Assembly (NCBI GenBank): GCA_963714155.1
Contig: OY970236.1
Location: 682,001-746,000, forward strand
From: VRUE01 sp963714155
GTDB taxonomy: Bacteria > Actinomycetota > Thermoleophilia > Solirubrobacterales > 70-9
Length of the DNA: 64,000 nucleotides
Reading direction: 5' to 3'
The notes below the pieces were generated by a model. That model was not told the origin of the DNA and ran no database searches. It worked only from the letters and a program-made list of their open reading frames with translations. A program made the translations under genes and the position numbers. Shown in pieces: positions 24,559 to 33,955 of the stretch (position 1 is the stretch's first letter; every line of letters begins with the position of its first letter).

Positions 24559-26322
24559 GTGTTCCAGAAAGTTCTCATTGCCAACCGCGGCGAGATCGCG
24601 ATCCGCGTCGCCCGCACGCTGAAGGAGATGGGCGTCGGCTCGGTCGCCGTCTACTCGGAGATCGACCGCGACGCCCCGCACGTGCGCGAGGCCGACGAGG
24701 CCTTCCTGATCGGCCCCGCGGTCCCGGCCGAGAGCTACCTCAACATCGAGAAGATCATCGCCACGGCCAAGGAGGCGGGCGCCGAAGGGATCCACCCCGG
24801 TTACGGCTTCCTCGCTGAGAACGCCGAGATGGCCCGTGCCTGCGACGAGGCGGGGATCACCTGGATCGGCCCGCCGCCGGAGGCGATCGAAGCGATGGGC
24901 TCGAAGACGAAGGCGCGCGAGATCATGGAGCAGGCCGGCGTGCCGATCGTTCCCGGCTCGACCGAGGTTGCCAAGGATCTCGAGGAGGCCAAGCGCCAGG
25001 CTGAGGAAGCCGGCTACCCGGTCGCCTGCAAGGCGGCAGGCGGCGGCGGCGGCAAGGGCTTCCGGGTCGCGATGACCCCTGATGACCTTGCGGAGGCCTT
25101 CGAGGGCTCGGCCCGCGAAGGCGAGAAGTTCTTCTCCGACGACCGCGTCTACATCGAGCGCTATCTCGAGGACCCGCGCCACGTCGAGGTCCAGGTCCTC
25201 GCCGATGGCCACGGCAACGTGATCCACCTCGGCGAGCGCGACTGCTCGGTCCAGCGCCGTCACCAGAAGGTGATCGAGGAGGCCCCGGGCCCGCACGTCG
25301 ACGCCGAGATGCGCGAGCGGATCGGCAAGATCGCCACCGACGCGGCGGCTGCGGTCGGTTACCGCGGCGCCGGCACGATCGAGGGCATGCAGGTCGGCGA
25401 CGAGTACTTCTTCCTCGAGATGAACACCCGCGTCCAGGTCGAGCACTGCGTGACCGAGATGGTCAGCGGGATCGACATCGTTCGCGAGCAGATCCTCGTT
25501 GCCGCCGGCGAGCCGCTCTCGGTGTCCCAGGAGGATGTCGACCTGCGCGGTTGGGCGATCGAGTGCCGGATCAACGCCGAGGCGGCGCACAAGAAGTTCG
25601 CCCCGGCTCCGGGTGCGATCACCACCTACCGCGAGCCCGCCGGGCCCGGTGTCCGCGTCGACTCCGGCGTCGAGGCCGGCTCCGAGGTGACGCCGATGTA
25701 CGACCCGATGGTCGCCAAGCTGATCGTCTGGGACGTCGACCGCGAGCACGCAACGCGCCGCATGCTGCGGGCGCTCGACGAGTACGAGGTTGGCGGCCTG
25801 ACCACGCTGATCCCCTTCCACAAGGCGCTGCTCGCCACCGAGCAGTGGCGCAAGGGCGAGACCTGCCGCGACCTGATGGAGGATCGCGAGTGGCTGAAGA
25901 CGACGGCGCCGGCAGATGCCGCTGCGCCGGCCGAGACCGAGGACGGCGCCGAGCTGGTGGCCCGCGACTACAAGGTCGAGGTCTCCGGCAAGCTCTTCGA
26001 CGTCAAGGTGATCGGCGAGGCAGCGGCGGGTGGGGCAGCAGCCCCGGCAGCCGGCGGCAAGAAGCCGCCAAAGCGCGAGCGCAAGGCCGGTGGCGGTGGC
26101 GGCGCCTCGAGCGAGGCACTGCCTGCGCCGCTGCAGGGCACCGTCTTCAAAGTTGCCGTGGAGAAAGGCGCCGAGGTTGCCGAGGGCGACCTGATCTGCG
26201 TGATCGAGGCGATGAAGATGGAGAACGAGATCGTCGCCCACCGTGCCGGCAAGGTCGAGGAGCTGAAGATCGCCGAGGGCGACTCGGTCTCCAGCGGCGA
26301 CGTCCTCGCCGTGATCAAGTAG
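24559..26322 (+). CDS. acetyl/propionyl-CoA carboxylase alpha subunit (biotin carboxylase + BCCP)
   Basis: The protein has 587 aa from GTG. The N-terminus KVLIANRGEIAIRVARTLKE, the ATP-grasp domain with KAAGGGGGKGFRV, the catalytic ERDCSVQRRHQK and EMNTRVQVEH form a biotin carboxylase (about 1-445). After an Ala/Pro/Lys linker, the C-terminal biotinyl domain has the biotinylation site EAMKMENEI. This two-domain layout is typical of actinobacterial acyl-CoA carboxylases. The carboxyltransferase partner is not in the window. The small AccE-like ORF at 9.5 kb could belong to the same complex but is far away. Confidence 0.93.
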   Translation: MFQKVLIANRGEIAIRVARTLKEMGVGSVAVYSEIDRDAPHVREADEAFLIGPAVPAESYLNIEKIIATAKEAGAEGIHPGYGFLAENAEMARACDEAGITWIGPPPEAIEAMGSKTKAREIMEQAGVPIVPGSTEVAKDLEEAKRQAEEAGYPVACKAAGGGGGKGFRVAMTPDDLAEAFEGSAREGEKFFSDDRVYIERYLEDPRHVEVQVLADGHGNVIHLGERDCSVQRRHQKVIEEAPGPHVDAEMRERIGKIATDAAAAVGYRGAGTIEGMQVGDEYFFLEMNTRVQVEHCVTEMVSGIDIVREQILVAAGEPLSVSQEDVDLRGWAIECRINAEAAHKKFAPAPGAITTYREPAGPGVRVDSGVEAGSEVTPMYDPMVAKLIVWDVDREHATRRMLRALDEYEVGGLTTLIPFHKALLATEQWRKGETCRDLMEDREWLKTTAPADAAAPAETEDGAELVARDYKVEVSGKLFDVKVIGEAAAGGAAAPAAGGKKPPKRERKAGGGGGASSEALPAPLQGTVFKVAVEKGAEVAEGDLICVIEAMKMENEIVAHRAGKVEELKIAEGDSVSSGDVLAVIK

Positions 26323-26332
26323 GCAGCGGCGC

Positions 26333-28177
26333 TCAGCGTTTCTGCTGTTTGCTCTGCTGCTGTTCTTTCTGCTGCTTCTGTTTCTCCAGGCGTTCGGCCT
26401 TGATCGCGCGGATCACTTCTTGGCGTTCGCGCCGGGTCAGCGGGATTTCGGCGGCTTCCTCACTGCAGCCACGGCCGACGCAGTCCTCGAGCCGTTCGGT
26501 CAGTTCGCGGTGGAGGAAGTTGCGCACCGGGAAGTAGTTGGGAATGCGGACCAGGTTGTTGAGCTCGTAAGGATCGTGTTCGAGGTCGTAGAGCTCCTTC
26601 TCGCCGTCGGGCCAGGCGATGTACTTGTAGGGCCCGAGGCGAATTCCCTCGTAGTCCTTGGGCGGCGCGAGCAGCGAGATCGTGGCGCCGCCGCCCCGCT
26701 GTGCCTTGGGGCTCAGCTGTGAGGCCGCGTTCGTCTTGCGCGGCCTGGGGCTGCTCTGGTCGCTCGGTTCGGCGATCGCCCCGGCCTCCTGAACGTCGGA
26801 GGTCTCGACGAAGGACTCGAAGAGGAAGGGCCGCAGGGTGCGCAGTTCGGGGTCTTTGAAGAAGGGAGTCATCGAGCGCCCGTCGACGCTCTTGTCGGGC
26901 GTGACGCCGGCCAGTTCGAGGATCGTCGGCGCGACGTCGATGTTGCCGACGATCTCGCCCGATTCGGTGTTGGCGCGGATGTGCGGGCCGCGGATCAGGA
27001 AGGGCAGGTGGGTGGCGGGCTCGTAGGCGAGGAACTTGCCGCCGATCAGGCGGTGCTCGCCGAAGAAGAAGCCGTTGTCGGAGGTGAAGATGACGTAGGT
27101 GTTGCGCAGCCGGTGCAGCGAGCCGAGCGTGTCCATCAGCTGTTTGACGCCGTCGTCGATCGAGCGCAGCGACTCCAGCATCTTGTCCCAGTAGACGCGG
27201 TAGGTGTGGATGTCGCTGAGCGAGAGGTAGGGGGCTTCCTTGATGAAACTGGGCTTGTCGGAGACGTTGCCCTCGGCGAAGCCCTGGCCGCGGTTGTGCG
27301 GCATCGGCGCGCCCTTGAACCAGTCGTAGTGGCGGGGCGCCGGCTCCGGGCCCGCGGGCTTGCGGAAGTCCCCGTGCGGGGCGGTGTAGTCGAGCTGCAA
27401 GTAGAAGGGCTGTTCAAGCGAGGTTTCGCGCAGCTCCTGGGTGGCGAAGTTGGTCAGCGTGTCGGTCTCGTAGAAGCAGGGCTGGCCGTTGAGCGGGGCA
27501 AAGGGGCAGCCGAGGTCGTCGCGGGTCGTGTATTCGCGCGGTTCCCAGGTCCCGGGGTCGCCGTAGGGGCCTTCGACCACGCCGTTGTTGTTGAGCGTGT
27601 AGCCGTAGAAGTAGTGGTTGGTGTCGGCCTTCAGGGTCGTGTGCCAGGCGCTCCAGCCGGGCGGCACGGTGGTGCCGTTGTCATACGGTTCGTCGCCGTA
27701 GCCGTTGAGGAACTTGCCGATGTGGATCGTGCGGTAGCCGGCGCCCTGCAGCCAGGTGGCGATGTTGTGGGTGTAGGCGGCGCGGAAGGAGAAGCCGAAG
27801 TAGCCGCCGTTGGGCTGGATGTTGCCCTTGACGCCGTTGTTGTGGGCGTAGCGCCCGGTCATCAGGCTGACCCGCGAGGGGCAGCAGAGCGGGTAGGAGG
27901 AGTAGTAGCGGTTAAAGGTCATCCCCCGCTTGGCGATCAGGTTCAGCGTGTTCGGCATCGCCTGCAGCTTTGGTTCGCCGAAGGCGGCGTAGAGGCCGTC
28001 GAGGGTCTGGTCGTCGGTTTGGATCACGACGAAGCTGGGCGGCTGCGTCGTCGCGGCGGTCGCGGCACTCGAGCGGAGCCCGCTGGTGGCAAGCAGGCAG
28101 AGCAGCGCCAGCAGGCCGGCGGCGATGACGGCCAACCGAATTCCGCGTCCTGCCCTGCTGTGTTCGGTTCGATCCAT
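26333..28177 (-). CDS. secreted sulfatase
   Basis: The protein has 614 aa with an N-terminal signal/anchor (RLAVIAAGLLALLCLLATSG). The alkaline-phosphatase-like fold starts at FVVIQTDDQTLDGL (metal Asp pair). The formylglycine site is C-x-P-S-R in YPLCCPSRVSLMTGRY, and the later VIFTSDNGFFFGEHRL is the second metal region. The best substrate class is aryl or glycan sulfate esters. The C-terminus is a charged low-complexity tail rich in Gln and Lys. Convergent with the carboxylase gene (10-bp gap). Released sulfate could feed the sat/cysC pathway, which is inference. Confidence 0.9.
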   Translation of the reverse strand: MDRTEHSRAGRGIRLAVIAAGLLALLCLLATSGLRSSAATAATTQPPSFVVIQTDDQTLDGLYAAFGEPKLQAMPNTLNLIAKRGMTFNRYYSSYPLCCPSRVSLMTGRYAHNNGVKGNIQPNGGYFGFSFRAAYTHNIATWLQGAGYRTIHIGKFLNGYGDEPYDNGTTVPPGWSAWHTTLKADTNHYFYGYTLNNNGVVEGPYGDPGTWEPREYTTRDDLGCPFAPLNGQPCFYETDTLTNFATQELRETSLEQPFYLQLDYTAPHGDFRKPAGPEPAPRHYDWFKGAPMPHNRGQGFAEGNVSDKPSFIKEAPYLSLSDIHTYRVYWDKMLESLRSIDDGVKQLMDTLGSLHRLRNTYVIFTSDNGFFFGEHRLIGGKFLAYEPATHLPFLIRGPHIRANTESGEIVGNIDVAPTILELAGVTPDKSVDGRSMTPFFKDPELRTLRPFLFESFVETSDVQEAGAIAEPSDQSSPRPRKTNAASQLSPKAQRGGGATISLLAPPKDYEGIRLGPYKYIAWPDGEKELYDLEHDPYELNNLVRIPNYFPVRNFLHRELTERLEDCVGRGCSEEAAEIPLTRRERQEVIRAIKAERLEKQKQQKEQQQSKQQKR

Positions 28178-28256
28178 GAAGACGACGGCCGCGCGTAGGC
28201 GACCTACACGGTCGAAACAACTACGCGCGCCGAAGTTGCGAAACGCTAGAGATCGC

Positions 28257-28940
28257 TCAGGACGCGCCGAGCTTTTTGGCGGCGTCGCGGAAGTTCTTGA
28301 CGGTGGCGCTGGGGGCCTTGCGGCCTTCGAGTTTCTCGCCGTGGCGGTTGACCCAGATAACCGGCACGTTCATTTTCAGCAGCGGGGCGACGTCGTTGGT
28401 GTAGTTGCAGCCGATGTGCAACCAGCCTTTCTTGCCGCCGATCCGCCGCGCCGCCTCTTTGAAGTGGACGGGGTCGGGCTTATAGCTGCGCACCTGCTGC
28501 GCGGTGACGACGAGGTCGAGTTCGGTGCGCAGGTGCCGGCGCGAGATGCCGAGCAGTTTGTCGTCGATGTTGGAGACGATGCCGATCTCGTAGCGTTTGC
28601 CGAGCCGGTCCATCGCCGCGTTGGACTCGCGGAAGGGCAGCCAGTAGGCGACGCTGTTGGGCAGGAATTGGGCCCGCGAGGGCTCGATCTCCCAGCCCAG
28701 CTCGCCGGCGACCTTGACTATCGTGCGGCGCAGTACCTCGGCGTAGAGCTCGTAGGAGCCGGCCATGATTTCGGCCTGGACCTCCATGAAGCGGGCCAGG
28801 AAGGGCTCCTCTTCGAAGCTGAAGCCGTCTTTCTGCGCCTCTTTCTTGCAGGCGTCGATGATGCCTTTCTCCCAATCAATCAGGGTGCCGTAACAGTCGG
28901 TGGTTACCCATTTGACGGTTTTGAGACTGGGGAGAGGCAT
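28257..28940 (-). CDS. HAD-superfamily hydrolase, haloacid dehalogenase type II-like
   Basis: The protein has 227 aa. Motif I is TTDCYGTLIDWE with the nucleophile Asp; motif II is the Ser in IGIVSNIDDK; motif III is the Lys in SYKPDPVHF; motif IV is GCNYTNDVAPLLKMNVP. The DCYGTLIDW form is that of L-2-haloacid dehalogenase-like proteins, which may dehalogenate or act as small phosphatases. It is divergent from sucC across 112 bp. Confidence 0.83.
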   Translation of the reverse strand: MPLPSLKTVKWVTTDCYGTLIDWEKGIIDACKKEAQKDGFSFEEEPFLARFMEVQAEIMAGSYELYAEVLRRTIVKVAGELGWEIEPSRAQFLPNSVAYWLPFRESNAAMDRLGKRYEIGIVSNIDDKLLGISRRHLRTELDLVVTAQQVRSYKPDPVHFKEAARRIGGKKGWLHIGCNYTNDVAPLLKMNVPVIWVNRHGEKLEGRKAPSATVKNFRDAAKKLGAS

Positions 28941-29052
28941 GGCGGCGGCGCATTATGCCAATCGCACCGAAGGCAGGCGGCGCGCCACATGAACTCGGCC
29001 GCTGCGAAGGTCGGATAGTCTGCCGCCCGCGCCGCAGGGGCGCACTCCACCC

Positions 29053-30216
29053 ATGGACCTCCTCGAGTATCAGGGCAAGCAGCTTTTCGCCAAACACGGC
29101 GTCGCCGTGCCGAGCGGCGAGGTCGCCGCGACAGTTGACGACGCGGTGGCGGCGGCGGGGCGGATCGGCTACCCCTGCGCGATCAAGGCGCAGGTGCTGA
29201 TCGGCGGCCGTGGCAAGGCCGGCGGGATCAAGATCGCCCAGGACGCCGAGGAGGCGCGCGCCTACGCCGACGCGATCCTCGGCATGGACATCGTCGGGCC
29301 GCACGGCGAGGGTCCCTTCCGCGTCGATCAGGTCTGGATCGAGGGCGGCTCGGACATCGCCTCCGAGTACTACGCCTCGGTGATCCTCGACCGCGGCGAG
29401 AAGAAGCTGCTGGCGATGGTCTCCGCCAAGGGCGGCATGGACATCGAGGCCGTCGCCGCCGAGGATCCCGATGCGCTTGTGCGCCGTCACATCGACCCGA
29501 CCCGGCCGTTCGAGGTTGGCGCGGCGCGGGAGATCATCGACGCCGCCGGGCTCGACGAGGACGTCCGCGACAAGGCTGCGGAGGTGCTGGTCAAGCTGGC
29601 CGAGGTGGCGAGCTCCGAGGACGCCTCACTGATCGAGGTCAACCCGCTGATCGTCACCAACGACCGCGAGGTCGTCGCCCTCGACGCCAAGGTGACGATC
29701 GACGGCAACGCGCTCTTCCGCCACCAAGACCTGGCTGAGATCGCCGACACCGCCGAGGACCCGCAGGAGGCGATGGCGAAGGAGAAGGGCCTCACCTACG
29801 TCAAGCTCGACGGCAACGTCGGCATCCTCGCCAACGGTGCCGGGCTCTGCATGTCGACCCTGGACGTCGTCGCCCAGGCGGGTGGCGCTCCGGCCAACTT
29901 CCTCGACGCCGGTGGCGGCTCCAAGGCCGAGGCGATCGTCGACGCGCTGACCGTGATCACCTCGGACCAGAAGGTGACGGCGATCCTCTTCAACATCTTC
30001 GGTGGCATCACCCGCTGCGACGAGATCGCCAAGGGCATCGTCACCGCCTCGCAGCAGCTGGACCTGAAGCTGCCCCTGGTCGTGCGCCTCGACGGCACCA
30101 ACTCCGAGGAGGGGCTGAAGATTCTCGCCGAGGCCAACCTGCCCAACCTGAGCCAGGAGACGACGATGCTCGACGCCGCCCGCCGCGTGGTCGAGCTCGC
30201 GGGGGGCAACGGCTGA
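29053..30216 (+). CDS. sucC: succinyl-CoA synthetase beta subunit
   Basis: The protein has 387 aa, the normal length. It starts MDLLEYQGKQLFAKHGV, with an ATP-grasp domain (AIKAQVLIGGRGKAGGIK) and a C-terminal flavodoxin-like part with GNVGILANGAGLCMSTLDVV and NIFGGITRCDEIA. With SucD it makes succinate, CoA and ATP/GTP in the TCA cycle. The stop overlaps the sucD start (TGATG). Confidence 0.97.
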   Translation: MDLLEYQGKQLFAKHGVAVPSGEVAATVDDAVAAAGRIGYPCAIKAQVLIGGRGKAGGIKIAQDAEEARAYADAILGMDIVGPHGEGPFRVDQVWIEGGSDIASEYYASVILDRGEKKLLAMVSAKGGMDIEAVAAEDPDALVRRHIDPTRPFEVGAAREIIDAAGLDEDVRDKAAEVLVKLAEVASSEDASLIEVNPLIVTNDREVVALDAKVTIDGNALFRHQDLAEIADTAEDPQEAMAKEKGLTYVKLDGNVGILANGAGLCMSTLDVVAQAGGAPANFLDAGGGSKAEAIVDALTVITSDQKVTAILFNIFGGITRCDEIAKGIVTASQQLDLKLPLVVRLDGTNSEEGLKILAEANLPNLSQETTMLDAARRVVELAGGNG

Positions 30217-31088
30217 TGTCGATCATCATCGACAAGGAGACCAAGCTGGTCGTCTCCGGCCTGACCGGTCGCGAGGGCTCCTTCCACGGCCTGCGCAACC
30301 GTGCCTACGGGACCGACCTGGTCGCCGGCGTCACGCCGGGCAAGGGCGGCCAGGACGTCGAGGGCGTACCCGTCTTCGACACGATCGTGGAATCGGTCGA
30401 GCAGGCCGGGGCCAACACCTCGATGATCTTCGTCCCGGCGCGTTTCGCCGCAGCGGCAATCGACGAGGCGATCGAGTCCGGCGTCGAGACGGTGATCGCG
30501 ATCACCGAGGGCATCCCGGTGCTCGACATGCTCAACACCTACTGGAAGGCCAAGGAGGCGGGCGTGCGGCTGCTCGGCCCCAACTGCCCCGGCGCGCTCT
30601 CGCCCGGCAAGGCCAACGTCGGCATCATCCCCGCCCAGTTCTTCGACCCCGGCCCGATCGGCGTCGTCTCCAAGTCGGGCACGCTGACCTATCAGATCGG
30701 CAACGAGCTGAAGCAGGCGGGCACCGGTAACTCCTCGATCGTCGGCATCGGCGGCGACCCGATCATTGGCTCCGACTTCATCGACATCCTCACGCTCTAC
30801 GAGGCTGACCCGGACACCGAGCTGATCGTCATGGTCGGCGAGATCGGTGGCGACGCCGAGGAGCGCGCCGCCGAGTTCATCGCCTCAGAGATCTCCAAGC
30901 CGGTCGTCGCCTACATCGCCGGCTTCACCGCCCCGCCCGGCAAGCAGATGGGCCACGCCGGGGCGATCATCTCCGGCTCCTCGGGGACGGCACAGGCAAA
31001 GAAGGATGCGCTCGAAGCCAAGGGCGTGCGGGTCGGCGAAAGCCCGACCGAGACGGCCAAGATCGCCGTCGAAGTCCTGCGCGGCTAG
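30216..31088 (+). CDS. sucD: succinyl-CoA synthetase alpha subunit
   Basis: The protein has 290 aa. The CoA-binding N-domain has LVVSGLTGREGSFHGL, and the active-site His is in the late GHAGAIISGSSGTAQAK. GPNCPGALSPGKANVGIIP and GVVSKSGTLTYQI are conserved. It is translationally coupled to sucC and pairs with it to form the enzyme. The DUF2804 gene follows after 9 nt. Confidence 0.97.
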   Translation: MSIIIDKETKLVVSGLTGREGSFHGLRNRAYGTDLVAGVTPGKGGQDVEGVPVFDTIVESVEQAGANTSMIFVPARFAAAAIDEAIESGVETVIAITEGIPVLDMLNTYWKAKEAGVRLLGPNCPGALSPGKANVGIIPAQFFDPGPIGVVSKSGTLTYQIGNELKQAGTGNSSIVGIGGDPIIGSDFIDILTLYEADPDTELIVMVGEIGGDAEERAAEFIASEISKPVVAYIAGFTAPPGKQMGHAGAIISGSSGTAQAKKDALEAKGVRVGESPTETAKIAVEVLRG

Positions 31089-31097
31089 CATCGCCAG

Positions 31098-31940
31098 GTG
31101 AGACTGGACGAGCAGCTCCCCTGGCGCGGTCCCGGCGCCGACCGCCCCGACCTGCCGCTTCCGCCCGCCCGGATGCCGCTGCGCAGCCTCGGGCAGACCC
31201 GCAAGCGCTGGCGTTACGTCGGCTTCTACTCAGAGCGGCTGATGCTCTGCGCGGCCCGGGCGGAGATCGGCCCCCTCGGCCAGTGCTTCTGGGCGCTGTG
31301 GGATCGCGACCGCGACCGCAGCTACGCGAACACACGGCTGCGCCCCGGCAGCGACGAGGTGAGGATGGACGGCGCCGAGATCACGATCGAGGCCCGCGAG
31401 CTGCGCGCCCGCTTGTCGCTGGGGGAGTCGGCGCCGATCGAGTCGATTTGCCCCAGCGGTGAGGCCTGGGGCTGGACCCGCAAGCGCTCGGGAGTGCCGA
31501 TCAGGGCCACGATCGAGACTCCGGACGGGCGCTGGGAGCTCGACGGGCACGGCGTCGATGACCAGTCGGCCGGCTACCAGAAGCGGCGGACCAGCTGGCA
31601 CTGGTCGGCGGGGGTGGGGCGAGCGACGGATGGCCGGCCGGTCGCCTGGAACCTGGTCGCGGGGATCAACGACCCGGTTGTGAACAGCGAGCGGGCGATC
31701 TGGACGGACGGGAAGCCGGCCGAGCCCGCTCCGGTCTCCTTCCAAGGGCTGGCGGCGGTGGAGTTCGCGGACGGCGGGCTGCTCACCTTCACCCCCGGCT
31801 CGGAACGCAGCCGCAACGACAACTTCCTCGTCATACGCTCGAGCTATCGCCATCTCTTCGGCGACTTCCGCGGCCAGCTAGGCGGGATCGAGCTGGCCGA
31901 GGGCCTGGGCGTGATGGAGCAGCACGACGCGCTCTGGTGA
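31098..31940 (+). CDS. DUF2804-family protein
   Basis: The protein has 280 aa from GTG. RKRWRYVGFYSERLMLCAARAEIG near the N-terminus, the middle SWHWSAGVGRATDGRPVAWNLVAGIND and the end FGDFRGQLGGIELAEGLGVMEQHDALW fit DUF2804, a lipocalin-like fold with no firmly known function, sometimes linked to lipid or sterol handling. The start codon follows sucD by 9 nt, so it may be co-transcribed, though no metabolic link is apparent. A perfect 18-bp hairpin follows 12 nt after its stop. Confidence 0.7.
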   Translation: MRLDEQLPWRGPGADRPDLPLPPARMPLRSLGQTRKRWRYVGFYSERLMLCAARAEIGPLGQCFWALWDRDRDRSYANTRLRPGSDEVRMDGAEITIEARELRARLSLGESAPIESICPSGEAWGWTRKRSGVPIRATIETPDGRWELDGHGVDDQSAGYQKRRTSWHWSAGVGRATDGRPVAWNLVAGINDPVVNSERAIWTDGKPAEPAPVSFQGLAAVEFADGGLLTFTPGSERSRNDNFLVIRSSYRHLFGDFRGQLGGIELAEGLGVMEQHDALW

Positions 31941-31952
31941 GGCCGGCCGACC

Positions 31953-31999
31953 TTCCGGTGCGCTTTATGTGGCCTGTGACGACATAAAGCGCACCGGAA
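31953..31999. repeat. perfect 18-bp hairpin, family B-related copy B7 / terminator
   Basis: TTCCGGTGCGCTTTATGT (31953-31970) is perfectly complementary to 31982-31999 around an 11-nt loop. The outer TTCCGGTG-C/T-GCTT is shared with copy B5. It follows the sucCD-DUF2804 unit and could terminate it. Confidence 0.7.
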
Positions 32000-32054
32000 C
32001 GGACGTCGGGTCTTGTCGTCGGCGATGTCAGGGCGTTGCTAGGCTCGCTCTCGC

Positions 32055-33158
32055 ATGGCTGGCGACACAATTTCTTTTGCCCGAGGGGCGCCCAGCGCCG
32101 ACATCCTGCCGCGCGACGCGGTGCGGGATGCGGCGGCCGTGGCGCTTGCCGAGGACTGGGAAAAGGCACTTTCCTACGGCACCGGGATCGGGCATCCGGG
32201 CCTCTGCGAGTGGATCGCGGAGCGCCACGGCGGGCTCGACGCCGGCCAGGTAATGGTCGCCAACGGCTCGCTGGAGGCCGGCTGGATGCTCTTCGAGCAC
32301 CTGCTCGGGCCGGGCGACCGGGTCGTGGTCGAGCAGCCCACCTACGACCGCACGCTGCTGATGCTGCAGCGGCTTGGGGTCGAGCTGGTGCCGGTCTCGC
32401 TCGAGGACGACGGGCTCGATGTCGCTGCGCTTGAAGCCGCCCTCGCCGAGGGTCCGATCAAGCTCGCCCACGTCATTCCCAACTTCCACAACCCGGCCGG
32501 CTGCACGCTCTCGGCGGAGAAGCGGGTGCGGTTGGTCGAGCTCGCCGCCGAGCACGACTTCTGGATCTTCGAGGACGACCCCTACCGCGAGCTGCCCTTC
32601 GAGGGGGACGGGCTGGAGACGATGCTCGAGATCGACAAGGCGGACCGGGTGATCCACGCGTCGTCCTTCTCCAAGACCGTCAGCCCAGGCGTCCGGGTTG
32701 GCTACCTGGCCGGGCCGGCTGCGGAGATCGCAAAGCTCGCCAAGCGGGCCAACGAGACCTACATCTCGCCGAACATGTTGGCCGAGTCGGTTGTGCTGGA
32801 GCTCTGCCGCTCGGGCGGGCTCGACAGGAACATCGATTTCGTCAAGGGCGAGCTGCAGGCCCGGCGTGACGCCCTGGTCGAGGCGCTGCGCGAGCAGATC
32901 CCCGAGGCCGAGTTCGTCGTCCCCGGCGGCGGCTACTTCCTCTGGCTCGATCTCGCTGAGGGCACCGACACCAGCGCCCTGTTGGCCGAGGCCAAGGGCG
33001 AGGGCGTCGCTTTCGTTGCCGGCCCCGACTTCATGATCGACGGCGGCACCAACAGCCTGCGGCTCTCCTTCGCCAGCGTGCCGCCCGAGCGGATCCCCGA
33101 GGGCGTCGCTCGCATCGCCCGCGCGCTCGACCGCATCCGCGCCGGCTCGCCTGCCTGA
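32055..33158 (+). CDS. PLP-dependent aminotransferase (2-aminoadipate/aromatic aminotransferase-like)
   Basis: The protein has 367 aa. It is fold-type I, resembling the aminotransferase domain of MocR-type proteins without the HTH. Features are SFARGAPSADILP at the N-terminus, ANGSLEAGWML, VIPNFHNPAGCTLS, EDDPYRELPF and the PLP lysine in SSFSKTVSPGVRVGY, with the carboxylate-binding Arg in NSLRLSFA. LysN-like and aromatic aminotransferases share this profile; the substrate is not certain. Confidence 0.87.
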   Translation: MAGDTISFARGAPSADILPRDAVRDAAAVALAEDWEKALSYGTGIGHPGLCEWIAERHGGLDAGQVMVANGSLEAGWMLFEHLLGPGDRVVVEQPTYDRTLLMLQRLGVELVPVSLEDDGLDVAALEAALAEGPIKLAHVIPNFHNPAGCTLSAEKRVRLVELAAEHDFWIFEDDPYRELPFEGDGLETMLEIDKADRVIHASSFSKTVSPGVRVGYLAGPAAEIAKLAKRANETYISPNMLAESVVLELCRSGGLDRNIDFVKGELQARRDALVEALREQIPEAEFVVPGGGYFLWLDLAEGTDTSALLAEAKGEGVAFVAGPDFMIDGGTNSLRLSFASVPPERIPEGVARIARALDRIRAGSPA

Positions 33159-33220
33159 CGGGCCGACGCTCCGCGTCGATCGATCGCCGCGCGCTGATCC
33201 AGCCGCGCGCGCTCCCCGTA

Positions 33221-33240
33221 GGTGGGGTTAATGACCCACC
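33221..33240. promoter_or_regulatory. short inverted repeat in the leader of the ferritin-like genes
   Basis: GGTGGG (33221-33226) and CCCACC (33235-33240) can pair, 18 bp before the ATG and just upstream of the AGGAGG site. It could be an operator or a leader hairpin; nothing more can be said. Confidence 0.3.
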
Positions 33241-33258
33241 CGCGACTTAGGAGGAAGC

Positions 33259-33927
33259 ATGGCTGTGGCTGACAAACCGAACGCGCTGGAGCGCGTCGCG
33301 AGTGACCCCGTGTCGCGGCGCAAGCTGCTCGCCGTCACCGGTGGCTCGACAGCATTGGCGGCCTTTCTCGCCGCCTGTGGCAGCGACGACGGCGATACGA
33401 CAACGATGGCCACCAACGGCGGCGCCGGCAAGACCGGCACCGAGCAGTTCGGCAAGGGCGACGTCGGAATCCTCAACTACGCGCTCACGCTTGAGTACCT
33501 CGAGACCGCCTTCTACGCGGACGTGGTCAAGAGCGGGCTGTTCAAGGGCTCGGACCTGGAGACGATCCGCAAGTTCGGCAGCGAGGAGGCCGAACACGTC
33601 ACCGCCCTGACCGGCTTCGTCAAACAGATGGGCGGCAAGCCGGCCCCCAAGCCGAAGACTGAATTCCCGCTCAAGAACGCCAAGTCGGTGCTGGAACTGG
33701 CGGCGACGGTGGAGAACCTCGGCGCCGCCGCCTACCTCGGCCAGGCGGCCAACATCAAGGGCGCCTCGGTGCTCTCGGCGGCGCTCTCGATCCACAGCGT
33801 CGAGGGGCGCCACGCGGCCGCGCTCAACACCCTGCTGGGCAAGCCGATCACCCCCGACGGGGCGTTCGCCAAACCCGCCGGTGCCGACGAAGTCCTCAAG
33901 TCGGTTGAACCCTTCATCGTCGGCTGA
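33259..33927 (+). CDS. ferritin-like domain protein with Tat/lipoprotein-type leader
   Basis: The protein has 222 aa with a clear TTAGGAGGAAGC ribosome-binding site. The leader SRRKLLAVTGGSTALAAFLAACGSD has a twin-arginine motif and a lipobox (LAAC), so export in folded form and lipid anchoring is likely. The rest is a ferritin-like four-helix domain (DUF4439-like; GDVGILNYALTLEYLETAFYADV, later EEAEHVTALTGFVKQMGG, VLELAATVENLGAAAYLGQ, IHSVEGRHAAAL) with the expected Glu and E-x-x-H metal ligands. The function is probably extracytoplasmic di-metal chemistry or peroxide detoxification. First gene of a four-gene unit with the ECF/anti-sigma pair. Confidence 0.85.
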   Translation: MAVADKPNALERVASDPVSRRKLLAVTGGSTALAAFLAACGSDDGDTTTMATNGGAGKTGTEQFGKGDVGILNYALTLEYLETAFYADVVKSGLFKGSDLETIRKFGSEEAEHVTALTGFVKQMGGKPAPKPKTEFPLKNAKSVLELAATVENLGAAAYLGQAANIKGASVLSAALSIHSVEGRHAAALNTLLGKPITPDGAFAKPAGADEVLKSVEPFIVG

Positions 33928-33955
33928 GCCGGCGCAAGCGCGAAAGGAGAAGCAG